64,000 nucleotides of DNA, from assembly GCF_003597125.1 (NCBI RefSeq), contig NZ_QYYA01000002.1, positions 248,001-312,000 on the forward strand. Direction: 5' to 3'. The notes under the pieces were generated by a model, which saw only the letters and a program-made list of their open reading frames with translations, was not told the origin of the DNA and ran no database searches. Both the position numbers and the translations under genes were made by a program. The stretch comes from Alcanivorax profundi. GTDB lineage: Bacteria; Pseudomonadota; Gammaproteobacteria; Pseudomonadales; Alcanivoracaceae. This document shows positions 36,266-44,727 of this stretch, one piece after another (position 1 is the first letter of the stretch; each line of letters begins with the position of its first letter).

Positions 36266-36784
36266 TTATCCCTTTAACGTCTGGGCGATGCCTGCCACAG
36301 ACAGCAAGACCCGGTCACACTTGCGCGCCAGGGACTGGTTCAGCCAACCCAACTCATCCGCGAAACGGCGGGTCAGGGGATCCATGCCGATAATTCCCAA
36401 GCCCACTTCATTGCTGACCACCACGACACGGCCGGGGTAACGGGAAAGGGCGGCCAGAAAACTGTCCCGCTCGCGCACGAACACCGTGTCCCCGGCGTGC
36501 AGCAGGTTGCTCACCCACAGGCTCATGCAATCAATCAGCACACACGGGGGCGGTGTCAGCGTGGCCTGACGGTTCAGCAACGCCCCCAGGGCAAGCGGCT
36601 CTTCTACCAGCCCCCATTGCGGCGGACGACGCAACTGGTGGCGGCGGATCCGGTCACTCATTTCGCCATCACCGGCCGTGGCGGTCGCCACATACACCAC
36701 CGGGTCGGCCTGCTCAGTAACCAGACGTTCTGCCAGCGAACTTTTACCGGAGCGAATCCCGCCGAGGATCAGTGACCGCCTCAT
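36266..36784 (-). CDS. cobU: Adenosylcobinamide kinase / guanylyltransferase
   Basis: A 172-residue bifunctional enzyme (CobU/CobP) with an N-terminal P-loop GGIRSGKSS (residues 8-16) and the conserved region VVVVSNEVGLGIIGMDPLTRRFADELG. It phosphorylates and then guanylates adenosylcobinamide in salvage. Its ATG overlaps the phnA stop by four bases, so it is translationally coupled to that gene. The next enzyme, cobalamin synthase CobS, is not in the window. Confidence 0.93.
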   Translation of the reverse strand: MRRSLILGGIRSGKSSLAERLVTEQADPVVYVATATAGDGEMSDRIRRHQLRRPPQWGLVEEPLALGALLNRQATLTPPPCVLIDCMSLWVSNLLHAGDTVFVRERDSFLAALSRYPGRVVVVSNEVGLGIIGMDPLTRRFADELGWLNQSLARKCDRVLLSVAGIAQTLKG

Positions 36785-37362
36785 CCTGTCTTCTTCACGA
36801 ACTGGGTCAGTATGACGATCCGCTGGCCTTCTACCCGGCCTTCGATCTGCTCGGGGTTATCCTGCACCAATGAAATATTTCTCACCGCCGTGCCCCGCTT
36901 GGCGGTGAAATTGGCGCCTTTGACATTCAGGTCCTTGATCAGGGTAACCGTATCGCCGGCGTGCAGCGCCGCGCCATTGCTGTCGCGATGCTCCACCATT
37001 GCCACGGCGTCTTGCCCCTCCCCCGTGGCCTGCGCCCAGGCCTGCACATCGTCTTCGAGATACAGCATATCCAGCAGATCCTGCGGCCAGCCCTCCGCCC
37101 GCAACCGGGTGAGCATTCGCCAGGCCAGTACCTGCACGGCCGGCACCTGGCTCCACATGCTGTCATTCAGGCAACGCCAGTGATTGGCGTCTTCGTTACC
37201 CGGGTTATCGATCTGGTACTGGCAGGTTTCACACAGCAGGACGCTTTGCGCTTCACTGCCATCAGACGCCGGGGGCACGGCATACACCGAAAGCGCGCTA
37301 CCGGCAGCACAAAGCTCGCACGTTGAATCGGCACGGGCCAACAAGGTGGATTCCAGGGACAT
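36781..37362 (-). CDS. phnA: PhnA-domain zinc-ribbon protein
   Basis: A 193-residue PhnA-family protein with an N-terminal zinc-ribbon-like CELC...CETC arrangement (about residues 16 and 44) and a C-terminal SH3-like PhnA domain (GDTVTLIKDLNVKGANFTAKRGT). Phosphonate catabolism was the source of the name, but the role is unclear in most bacteria. Two in-frame ATGs lie upstream (37368, 37377); the start MSLESTLL is typical of the family. It is coupled to cobU by a four-base overlap. Confidence 0.85.
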   Translation of the reverse strand: MSLESTLLARADSTCELCAAGSALSVYAVPPASDGSEAQSVLLCETCQYQIDNPGNEDANHWRCLNDSMWSQVPAVQVLAWRMLTRLRAEGWPQDLLDMLYLEDDVQAWAQATGEGQDAVAMVEHRDSNGAALHAGDTVTLIKDLNVKGANFTAKRGTAVRNISLVQDNPEQIEGRVEGQRIVILTQFVKKTG

Positions 37363-37412
37363 GAACATCTTCTCCAAAACGTACCGGCGTCACGCGCTGG
37401 CATAAACAGGGT

Positions 37413-38654
37413 TTAGCCACCCAACAAGTCAGCAAACGAAAAATACGCCAACCGATCTCCGGGGGACACGGTACGCCCCACCGGCACCACTGCCAGGCCA
37501 TCCGCCCACACGGCAGAACTGAGCATGCCCGAGCTTTGATTGGGGTGTTGCTGCAATCGCAACTCACCGTCTTCCTGCAGGCACCGCACACGCAAATATT
37601 CCTGACGCTTGCCCGGTTTATTAACTGAAAAATTCACCGGTAATGTCTGCGGCGCAGGCAGCACCGTTTGCGCCCCACAGGCACGACGCAGTGCCGGCAA
37701 GACCAGCGTCAGGTAGCAGACCAGCACGGCAGAGGGGTTACCGGGTAACCCAAAAAAAGGAATCCCATCGACCTGGCCAAAGGTAAACGGCTTGCCCGGT
37801 TTGATTGCCAACCGCCAGAAGTCCAGCGAGCCTTTGGCCTCCAGCACCGCACGCAGGTGATCCTCCTCCCCCACCGATACTCCGCCGGTTGAAATGATCA
37901 CGTCCGGGCGCTGACTGGCATCAGTAAGATAGCGGGTCAGGGTGTCGCTGATAATCGCCGGATCATCAGGCAAGTGCTCCCGCCGCACCGCAGGGAAACC
38001 ACTTTGCACCACCAGCTGTTCCAGCTGCGGGCCGTTACTGTCGTAAATCTTGCCTGGTAGCGGTGACTCATCGGCGCGTTGCAATTCATCGCCACTGGTC
38101 AGGATCAGAACCCGCGGTGCACTCACCGTTACCTGGGGCACCCCCACCGATGCGATCAAGCCGACAGCCTGGGGCGTCAGGCGTTGGCCGCGCTCAATCA
38201 CAATGGCGTCACGACGGGCATCCTGACCCGCAGGACGAATGTTCTGACCTTGGGTGACGTCATCCCTGCCTGGCAACCGCACCCGGCCATCGGCGATCTC
38301 GCAGTCTTCCTGCATCAACACCGTGTCTGCGCCAGTGGGCACCGGCGCGCCCGTAAAGATACGGGCCACCTGCCCGGGCATCAGGGTGCAGGGCGGATCA
38401 CCCGCCGCCACCCGCAAGGGCATCGGCAATGTCAGGCCAGGCTCGGCCAGATCCTGGTAGCGCAACGCCACACCATCGACCGCGGCATTATCAAACGCCG
38501 GCACATCCACCCGTGCCGCCACATCCGAGGCCAGGTACTGCCCCCGGGTCTCACCCAACACCAGATCCTGCACGGCAGAAAACGGGCGCATGCTGTCCAG
38601 CAGCCGGGACAAGGCGTCCTCTACCGGCATCAGCACCGCAGGAATCTGGCTCAT
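37413..38654 (-). CDS. moeA: Molybdopterin molybdenumtransferase
   Basis: A 413-residue MoeA protein, which inserts molybdate into adenylylated molybdopterin. Seen are N-terminal FDNAAVDGVALR, the RPAGQDARR turn, the MoCF-like domain with TSGDEL, DSNGPQL, STGGVSVGEEDH, KPGKPFTFG and FGLPGNPSAVLV, and the small C-terminal domain. Its start overlaps the moaB stop by four bases. The phnA gene follows 50 bases later on the same strand. Confidence 0.95.
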   Translation of the reverse strand: MSQIPAVLMPVEDALSRLLDSMRPFSAVQDLVLGETRGQYLASDVAARVDVPAFDNAAVDGVALRYQDLAEPGLTLPMPLRVAAGDPPCTLMPGQVARIFTGAPVPTGADTVLMQEDCEIADGRVRLPGRDDVTQGQNIRPAGQDARRDAIVIERGQRLTPQAVGLIASVGVPQVTVSAPRVLILTSGDELQRADESPLPGKIYDSNGPQLEQLVVQSGFPAVRREHLPDDPAIISDTLTRYLTDASQRPDVIISTGGVSVGEEDHLRAVLEAKGSLDFWRLAIKPGKPFTFGQVDGIPFFGLPGNPSAVLVCYLTLVLPALRRACGAQTVLPAPQTLPVNFSVNKPGKRQEYLRVRCLQEDGELRLQQHPNQSSGMLSSAVWADGLAVVPVGRTVSPGDRLAYFSFADLLGG

Positions 38655-39163
38655 CGACGCACCTGAGCGACAAAATTACAGGGACGGTGGCGGGCATCCA
38701 GTTGCTCACTGATGATGCGATCCCAGCCGGTGGCACAGGCATTGTTGGAACCCGGCAGGCAAAAGATCACCGTACGGTTGGCCAACCCGGCCAGACAGCG
38801 GGACTGAATGGTGGAAGAACCGATCTCTTCCAGGCTGACCTGCCGAAACAATTCCCCAAACCCTTCAATGTGCTTGTCGAACAACACCGACAGCGCTTCC
38901 GGGGTGGAATCACGGCCGGAAAACCCGGTGCCGCCGGTGGTCAAAACGATCTGGATCTGCTCATCGGCAATCCAGTCCGACACCACTTTGCGCAACTGGT
39001 AGACATCGTCCTTGACGATCTGTCGGGCAACCAAGGTATGGCCCGCCTCCTGGAGACGCTGCACCAACAGATCGCCAGAAGTATCGGTTTCCGGGGTGCG
39101 GGTATCACTGACGGTCAACACCGCCACGGCCAGGGGCTCGAATTGTGCCGCAGGCTTGGACAT
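38651..39163 (-). CDS. moaB: Molybdenum cofactor biosynthesis protein MoaB
   Basis: A 170-residue MoCF-domain protein that adenylylates molybdopterin (MogA-like). Key motifs are TVSDTRTPETDTSGDLL at the N terminus, LTTGGTGFSGRDSTPEA and FCLPGSNNA. The ATG at 39163 follows AAGGAGAG; the longer open frame upstream lacks a ribosome site. First gene of a minus-strand run moaB-moeA-phnA-cobU. Confidence 0.93.
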   Translation of the reverse strand: MSKPAAQFEPLAVAVLTVSDTRTPETDTSGDLLVQRLQEAGHTLVARQIVKDDVYQLRKVVSDWIADEQIQIVLTTGGTGFSGRDSTPEALSVLFDKHIEGFGELFRQVSLEEIGSSTIQSRCLAGLANRTVIFCLPGSNNACATGWDRIISEQLDARHRPCNFVAQVRR

Positions 39164-39317
39164 AGATTCTCTCCTTGCAGATGCGCAGATACTACCACGC
39201 CTCAACCCCGGGGCTGGACAGGACAGCACCGATTGACCGTTGCCGACAGGCCTCTGTTCACCCTGGCACACCGGGGGTAGATTCAACCTATACAAAGTGT
39301 TTATCGGGAGTGCCGTC

Positions 39318-40685
39318 ATGAACCGTATGGAAGCCGCCCAGCAAGAGGCCGCACAATTACCACGTATGCCCCAGCGCAAGCTGGATAATATCCCCGGGGA
39401 CTACGGCTGGCCGCTGCTCGGCGAAACCGTGCCTTTTTTGAAGGACTACCACAAGCTGGTGACCGATCGTGCCCGGCAGTACGGTCTTGTCTTCAAGGGC
39501 TCGGTGCTATTCCAGCGTGGCGTCACCCTGCTGGGCCCGGACGCCAACGAGTTTGTCCTTAAGGATCCCGAGCACGCATTTTCCAGCCGGGCGGCATGGA
39601 ACCCCATCCTGGAGAAGCTGTTTACCGATGGGTTGATGCTGCGGGACTTTGCCGATCACAAGTTTCATCGCCGCATCATGCAACAGGCCTTCAAGAAACC
39701 GGCACTGGCCAGTTACCTGGATCGCATGAATCACCACATCGGCACGGAAATTCAGGACTGGCCCGCCGGCACGGAAATGAAATTCCTGGAGCACATCAAG
39801 ACACTGTTGCTGGATGTAGGCGCGCAAATTTTCTTCGGCCTGGAAATGGGACCGGAATCCGACAGAGTCAACCAGTCCTTCATCGATACCACCGAAGCCT
39901 CACTGGCCGTGGTCCGACTGGAAATCCCGGGCCTGCTGTGGCACCGGGGCATGAAAGGGCGTCGCTATCTGGAAGACTTTGTCACTGGTTTGATCCCGCA
40001 AAAACGCAACAGCGACACCCCGGATTTCTTCAGCGAACTGTGCAAGGCGGCAGATGAAGAAGGCGGCCTGACCGATCGGGACGTGATGAACCACATGATC
40101 TTCCTGTTGTTCGCCGCCCACGACACCACCACCAGCACCCTGTGCTCAATCATCTACATGCTCGCCAAACACCCCGAGTGGCAGGAAATCCTGGTAGAAG
40201 AAATGAAGGGACTGGGTAAAACCGCGCTGGATTATGATGATCTGGGCAAGCTGGAAAAAACCGGCTGGGTATTCCGCGAGACACTGCGTATGCGCCCCCC
40301 GCTCACCACTTTCCCTCGCCGTACGGTGAAAGAGGTGGAATACCAGGGCTACCTACTGCCGAAAAATACGCTGGTGAACATCTCCACCCTGTACACCCAT
40401 TACATGGAAGAATACTGGAGCCAACCGCTCCGCTTTGATCCGGAACGTTTCAGTGACGAACGGGCAGAACACAAGAAACACTTTTATCAGTGGGTCCCCT
40501 TCGGCGGCGGCCATCACAAATGTCTGGGGCTGAATTTTGCCGAGCTGCAGACCAAAACCTTCCTCTACCACTTCCTGCAGCGCTACCGGGTACGCGCAAA
40601 AGAGGACTATGAACTGCCCACCCAGCAAGTGCCCCTCATCATGCCCAAGGATGGATTGCCGGTGACGATCGAGAAACGAGTTTAA
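39318..40685 (+). CDS. Cytochrome P450
   Basis: A 455-residue soluble bacterial P450 with the I-helix AAHDTT (266-271), ExxR as ETLR (321-324), and the heme loop FGGGHHKCLG with ligand Cys402. The pattern is closer to the CYP51/CYP120/CYP26-like group than to the CYP153 alkane hydroxylases known from Alcanivorax. The ATG at 39318 has GGGAG upstream. There is no adjacent ferredoxin or reductase, so redox partners must be elsewhere. Substrate unknown; fatty acids, sterols or terpenoids are possible. Confidence 0.9.
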   Translation: MNRMEAAQQEAAQLPRMPQRKLDNIPGDYGWPLLGETVPFLKDYHKLVTDRARQYGLVFKGSVLFQRGVTLLGPDANEFVLKDPEHAFSSRAAWNPILEKLFTDGLMLRDFADHKFHRRIMQQAFKKPALASYLDRMNHHIGTEIQDWPAGTEMKFLEHIKTLLLDVGAQIFFGLEMGPESDRVNQSFIDTTEASLAVVRLEIPGLLWHRGMKGRRYLEDFVTGLIPQKRNSDTPDFFSELCKAADEEGGLTDRDVMNHMIFLLFAAHDTTTSTLCSIIYMLAKHPEWQEILVEEMKGLGKTALDYDDLGKLEKTGWVFRETLRMRPPLTTFPRRTVKEVEYQGYLLPKNTLVNISTLYTHYMEEYWSQPLRFDPERFSDERAEHKKHFYQWVPFGGGHHKCLGLNFAELQTKTFLYHFLQRYRVRAKEDYELPTQQVPLIMPKDGLPVTIEKRV

Positions 40686-40814
40686 CGTTGAACGTTAAAC
40701 CGCGTGAGGGTCACTCATAATCCCTGAGGCAAGAGGCCACGACCAGAAATGGTCGCGGCCTGTTGCCTTTCAGTGACTCCAGGCTAATCCGCGTTTCAAC
40801 TTTAGACTTTGAAC
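40680..40814. repeat. Inverted pair of heptamer arrays around a terminator
   Basis: Left array GTTTAAC-GTTGAAC-GTTAAAC (40680-40700) overlaps the P450 stop codon. Right array TTTCAAC-TTTAGAC-TTTGAAC (40794-40814) abuts the stop of the convergent MscS gene and, read in reverse, gives GTTCAAA-GTCTAAA-GTTGAAA. Between them lies the terminator stem at 40734-40761. See the similar elements at 43026, 45414 and 60504. Confidence 0.6.
40734..40761. terminator. Terminator stem between P450 and MscS genes
   Basis: AGGCCACGACCA / TGGTCGCGGCCT with a GAAA loop and one A-C mismatch. Outer bases GGCAAG/GTTGCC extend the stem on both sides. A short CTTTC follows on the plus strand. Confidence 0.7.
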
Positions 40815-41645
40815 TCAGGATTGCTGGTACAAATGCACATCCCGCTGCGGGAACGGAATGGTAATCCCGGCCTGGTCGAACGCATACTTCACCTGCTCAA
40901 ACAGCCCGAAATACACCGGCCAGTAATCCTCGGAATTCACCCACACTCGGGTCAGCATGTTGATGCTGCTATCGGCATGGGCTGACACAAAGATATTCGG
41001 ATCAAAACTGCCACCGGAAAGAATGCGGTCATCACTTTCGATGACAGACTGAATAGCCTTGCGCGCCTCTTCGATGCTGTCGCCATAACTGATACCGAAC
41101 TCGATATCCACACGGCGCTGGGGCTCACAGAAAATATTCTTGATGCAGCCGTTGGACATCAACCCGTTGGGAATCACGATACGCTGGTTATCGTAAGTGA
41201 TCAGAATCGTGGTAAAAATCTGGATATCGTGAACCCGGCCGGTATATCCCTGCGCCTCGATAATGTCGCCCAGCCGATAGGGTTTGAAAAACAGGATCAG
41301 CACCCCTCCCGCCAGATTACCCAGACTTCCCTGCAAGGCCAGCCCCACTGCCAGGCCAATTGCACCCAGCATGGCAATAAAGGAGGTGGTCTCCACCCCG
41401 ACCATGCCCGCCACGGCCACCAACAACAGAATCTTCAGCAATACGTCCAGAAAGCTGGAAAGAAACTTCTGCAGGGAATCATCAATCGCCTTGTGTCCCA
41501 GCACCCGGTTCATGCCACCGACAATCCGCTTGATGATCCAGAACCCCACCACCAGCGTAATTACCGCCAGCACTACCTTGGGCAGGTACGCCATGCCCAG
41601 CTCAATCGCCTTGTCCACATATGGCTGGATTTGTTCCATGTCCAT
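40815..41645 (-). CDS. Small-conductance mechanosensitive channel (MscS family)
   Basis: A 276-residue inner-membrane channel close in length to E. coli MscS (286). It has three N-terminal transmembrane helices, the Gly/Ala-rich pore helix (AIGLAVGLALQGSLGNLAGGV, about residues 95-115) and the beta domain starting PYRLGDIIEAQGYTGRV. It releases solutes on osmotic down-shock. The ATG at 41645 follows AGGAAGGG. Confidence 0.93.
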   Translation of the reverse strand: MDMEQIQPYVDKAIELGMAYLPKVVLAVITLVVGFWIIKRIVGGMNRVLGHKAIDDSLQKFLSSFLDVLLKILLLVAVAGMVGVETTSFIAMLGAIGLAVGLALQGSLGNLAGGVLILFFKPYRLGDIIEAQGYTGRVHDIQIFTTILITYDNQRIVIPNGLMSNGCIKNIFCEPQRRVDIEFGISYGDSIEEARKAIQSVIESDDRILSGGSFDPNIFVSAHADSSINMLTRVWVNSEDYWPVYFGLFEQVKYAFDQAGITIPFPQRDVHLYQQS

Positions 41646-41821
41646 GATTCCCTTCCTCGGGGTATATTGTTGGAAAGCTTAAAATAGCACTCGCCTGCAA
41701 ACCGCAAACCCCACCCAGGTCTGAATTTGCAAATATTTTTACTGGTCCGGACATGCAGGCACCACGGGGAACCGGCTATACTGCCGGTCACATTCACCCC
41801 CAGACAGCCGAACAGACAGCC

Positions 41822-42463
41822 ATGAAGTACGCCATCCTGCCGGTGACCCCGTTTCAACAGAACTGCTCTTTCCTCAAGTGCGAATCCACCGACAAGGTTG
41901 CCATCGTCGACCCCGGCGGCGACCTCAACAGCATTCTGGATGCACTAAAACAGGTCGGCGGCACCCCCGAGAAGATTCTGGTGACTCATGCCCATCTGGA
42001 TCATGTGGGCGCGGTGGCCGAACTCGCCGAGACCCTCGGGCTTCCGATTGAAGGTCCCCACCGGGACGACCAGTTCTGGATCGACATGCTGCCCCAGCAG
42101 GCGCAGATGATGGGTTTCCCGGCCTCCCGCCCCTTCACTCCCAACCGCTGGCTGGAAGATGGCGATACCGTCACCGTGGGTGAAACACACTTTGAAGTGC
42201 GCCATTGCCCCGGCCATACGCCAGGACATGTGGTGTTTTACCAGCCCGACAGCAAGCTGGTGGTGGTCGGGGATGTGCTGTTTAACGGCTCTATCGGTCG
42301 TACTGATTTTCCCAAGGGCGACTTTGATACCCTGATCAACGCCATCAAGGACAAGCTGCTCACGCTGGACGACGACGTCTCATTTATTCCCGGCCATGGC
42401 CCCATGTCGACCATTGGCCACGAGCGTGCCAACAACCCCTTTGTCTCAGGTAAACACGGTTAG
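41822..42463 (+). CDS. MBL-fold metallo-hydrolase (glyoxalase II-like, YcbL type)
   Basis: A 213-residue metallo-beta-lactamase fold protein. The metal site is seen as THAHLDHVG (about residues 53-61), HCPGHTPGH, VGDVLF with its bridging Asp, and PGHGP near the end. It resembles the short glyoxalase II-like YcbL proteins; the thioester substrate is not certain. The 42466 MscS-like gene starts two bases after its stop, so they share a transcript. Confidence 0.88.
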   Translation: MKYAILPVTPFQQNCSFLKCESTDKVAIVDPGGDLNSILDALKQVGGTPEKILVTHAHLDHVGAVAELAETLGLPIEGPHRDDQFWIDMLPQQAQMMGFPASRPFTPNRWLEDGDTVTVGETHFEVRHCPGHTPGHVVFYQPDSKLVVVGDVLFNGSIGRTDFPKGDFDTLINAIKDKLLTLDDDVSFIPGHGPMSTIGHERANNPFVSGKHG

Positions 42464-42465
42464 CT

Positions 42466-42999
42466 ATGGAATCCATCATCATGAAGTGGGGGCTCACCGT
42501 GGTGATTGCCCTGCTGGGGTGGGCGCTGTCCATCCTGCTGCGCGGAATCACCAAACGATTGGGCCGGCGTCGTAACTACACCCGGGCCCGCATTTTTCAG
42601 ACCGCCGTGGTTATCAACAGTGCCAGCCTGGTCATCAGCCTGATCGCTATCGGTGTGCTGTGGGGGCTGAAAGGCGATGGCCTGATGGTTTTCGCAACCT
42701 CATTGATGGCCCTGCTGGGTGTCGCCTTGTTCGCCAGCTGGTCCATGCTCAGCAACGCCACCGCGGCCATCATCCTGTTCTTCAGTGCCCCTTACCGGGT
42801 AGGTGATCGCATCCGCCTGCTGGACGGGGACAATACCGTGACAGGGCAGATTCGACACATGGGTCTGATCTTTATCACCGTGCAGGACGAGCTTGGTCAC
42901 CGCTACACCCTGCCCAACAATCTGCTCCTGCAGAAAACGGTGATCCGTCTGAAAAACGACACCCTGCCCCGCGACCAGAAGCACATGCGGCCGGATTAA
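42466..42999 (+). CDS. Short MscS-like mechanosensitive channel protein
   Basis: A 177-residue protein with three hydrophobic segments and the MscS pore helix and beta domain (FASWSMLSNATAAIILFF; SAPYRVGDRIRLLDG), but it ends after the beta domain, without the usual C-terminal alpha/beta part. This makes it shorter than typical MscS. It directly follows the MBL gene. Whether it forms a channel alone is unknown. Confidence 0.8.
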   Translation: MESIIMKWGLTVVIALLGWALSILLRGITKRLGRRRNYTRARIFQTAVVINSASLVISLIAIGVLWGLKGDGLMVFATSLMALLGVALFASWSMLSNATAAIILFFSAPYRVGDRIRLLDGDNTVTGQIRHMGLIFITVQDELGHRYTLPNNLLLQKTVIRLKNDTLPRDQKHMRPD

Positions 43000-43025
43000 G
43001 GAAAGCGCAAACTTCAAGCGACCAA

Positions 43026-43142
43026 CTGCAACGCGACAGAGTTTGACAGGTTCTGAAAGCAATGAGGCCCTGCCCAGGACTTGAGCGCGGCCTCTAACGT
43101 TGCAGGACAAAGGAGCCTCTGAATAACCTTCCCGCGTTGTAG
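43026..43142. repeat. Inverted heptamer-type repeat around a GGCC stem
   Basis: CTGCAACGCG (43026-43035) and CGCGTTGTAG (43133-43142) are inverted with one mismatch. The stem GAGGCC/GGCCTC (43064-43094) lies between. Neighbouring 7-base steps are visible but degenerate. The place is the gap between the convergent MscS-like and beta-barrel genes. Confidence 0.4.
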
Positions 43143-43176
43143 CTAGTAACTTGCCCGTCAAAGTTCATCTCTCACC

Positions 43177-43860
43177 CTACATCCGATACCCAAAGCTGAT
43201 CATGTACTGGGTACCGTCATAGGGGAACTCCGCGATCGCATCATTAAAATCCATTTCCACGGCCTGCTCGCGCACCACCACGCCAAACTCGGACGTACTA
43301 CCCACCGAAAAAATCAGCCCCAGTGACGCGTAGGCACCATAGCCGAAGCTGAAATCCCGGTCGTCTCCCCTCACCACCACGGTTGAGGAAAGCGGCTGGG
43401 GATAGGGCTCTTCCTGATCCTGCTTAAGAGACGCGAGCAGCAGCATGGGGCCGCCCGACAGGAACAAACGGGCACGGTCACGGATATTGATATCGCCATA
43501 CCCACCCAGCATGGTGCCAAACAGGAACATCTCATTTTCAACCTTGATATTCACCGTAGCCCCACCATCCACCACCCCGGAATAGCTCACCGAATCATTT
43601 TGCCAGCTGATCAACGCCCCGCCTTCATAGCCATAACGAAAACGGTCCGAGCCCCCCAGAATTTTCTGCACTCCTCCGGTAAAGAAAGGCAGGTCATCGT
43701 AGTCCCCTTCCAGGGTAGCGCCATTGGCAATTACGGTGCTGTCAGCGTCGCTCAGCTGCAGCTTGCCCGCTTGCAGAAACATGTACTGGGTTTCCCCGGC
43801 CAAGCCATGTCCTGCCATCAATATCCCAGCCAAACCCACACTTGCCGCTATTCCTTTCAC
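43177..43860 (-). CDS. Hypothetical exported outer-membrane beta-barrel-like protein
   Basis: A 227-residue protein with a signal peptide (cleavage likely after GLAG near residue 22), alternating hydrophobic and polar beta-strand-like stretches, and a Gly/Tyr-rich composition ending YMISFGYRM. This suggests an outer-membrane barrel. I do not recognise the family. It stands alone between convergent and divergent neighbours. Confidence 0.6.
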   Translation of the reverse strand: MKGIAASVGLAGILMAGHGLAGETQYMFLQAGKLQLSDADSTVIANGATLEGDYDDLPFFTGGVQKILGGSDRFRYGYEGGALISWQNDSVSYSGVVDGGATVNIKVENEMFLFGTMLGGYGDINIRDRARLFLSGGPMLLLASLKQDQEEPYPQPLSSTVVVRGDDRDFSFGYGAYASLGLIFSVGSTSEFGVVVREQAVEMDFNDAIAEFPYDGTQYMISFGYRM

Positions 43861-44030
43861 CCCAAACCCCCGTCACGATCAGAAAGACTGCAAACTCCAG
43901 CATAGAGGACAATGACGGCGGATAACATGAACCGGTTACCGCCAGACCAAGACTCCGGTAAAGTAGCGGTCAGGCGAATGCGTTCTCGCCGTATCCTCGA
44001 GAGCGCCCTATTCATCAAGGAACGACAGCC

Positions 44031-44321
44031 ATGCGATACCTGATGATTCCCCTCATTCTCGCGCTTGCCGGGATGACAGGGTGCGAGTCCGGGAACAAAC
44101 CGGGGTCTGGCACGCTACCGGACAGCTGCTTTCAACCGCCGGAATCAGGCATCTGCAGGGCCTCGATCCCCCGTTACTACTATGATGCCAATACCGGCGC
44201 CTGCCAGACCTTTATCTGGGGCGGTTGCCAGGGCAGCGTGCCGTTCGACACCATGGACGCCTGCGTCAACACCTGTAACGGCCATGATCCAGCGAAAGCG
44301 TCCATCAAAGAGACCCACTGA
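44031..44321 (+). CDS. Kunitz/BPTI-domain lipoprotein
   Basis: A 96-residue lipoprotein: signal with lipobox (MTGC, Cys18), a short linker and a Kunitz domain at residues 33-82. The six cysteines at 33, 42, 58, 66, 78 and 82 are spaced 9, 16, 8, 12 and 4; BPTI has 9, 16, 8, 13 and 4. The P1-like residue after the second Cys is Arg43, which points to inhibition of trypsin-like proteases. Such domains are common in animals and rare in bacteria. Its stop overlaps the start of the next gene (TGATG), so the two are coupled. Confidence 0.88.
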   Translation: MRYLMIPLILALAGMTGCESGNKPGSGTLPDSCFQPPESGICRASIPRYYYDANTGACQTFIWGGCQGSVPFDTMDACVNTCNGHDPAKASIKETH

Positions 44322-44659
44322 TGACACCTGACAGCAAAACCAGCCTGGTCCGCATCATCTATGTTCTTCACCTGGCAGGCCTGATCACCGGCGGCCTCAC
44401 AGCCGTTGCCGGCGCGATACTGGCACACCTGAATGCCGGTGACACTCCGCCGCCTTTGCGCGAACATTTTCGTTTCCAGTACCGAACGTTCTGGATCGGA
44501 CTGCTCTATGTTGTTATCGCCGGCATCACCACCCTGGCCTTTGTGGGCTGGCTGGTCATGGCCTTTGCCACTCTCTGGTGGATTATCCGTTGCGCCAGAG
44601 GACTCACCGCCCTGAACCAGGACAGGGCGCCGGCCCGAATTGAAAGCTGGGGTTTCTGA
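44321..44659 (+). CDS. DUF4870/Tic20-like membrane protein
   Basis: A 112-residue protein with three hydrophobic segments (near residues 12-37, 55-75 and 75-90) and a HFRFQYRTFWIGLLY core as found in DUF4870 proteins. Function unknown. It is translationally coupled to the Kunitz lipoprotein gene by a one-base overlap. Confidence 0.75.
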   Translation: MTPDSKTSLVRIIYVLHLAGLITGGLTAVAGAILAHLNAGDTPPPLREHFRFQYRTFWIGLLYVVIAGITTLAFVGWLVMAFATLWWIIRCARGLTALNQDRAPARIESWGF

Positions 44660-44727
44660 TTCATCTCTGTCACCCCTTTGCCATCTTTGCCCGCCAGACT
44701 GGCGGGCCCTGCTACCCAGGAGAAACC

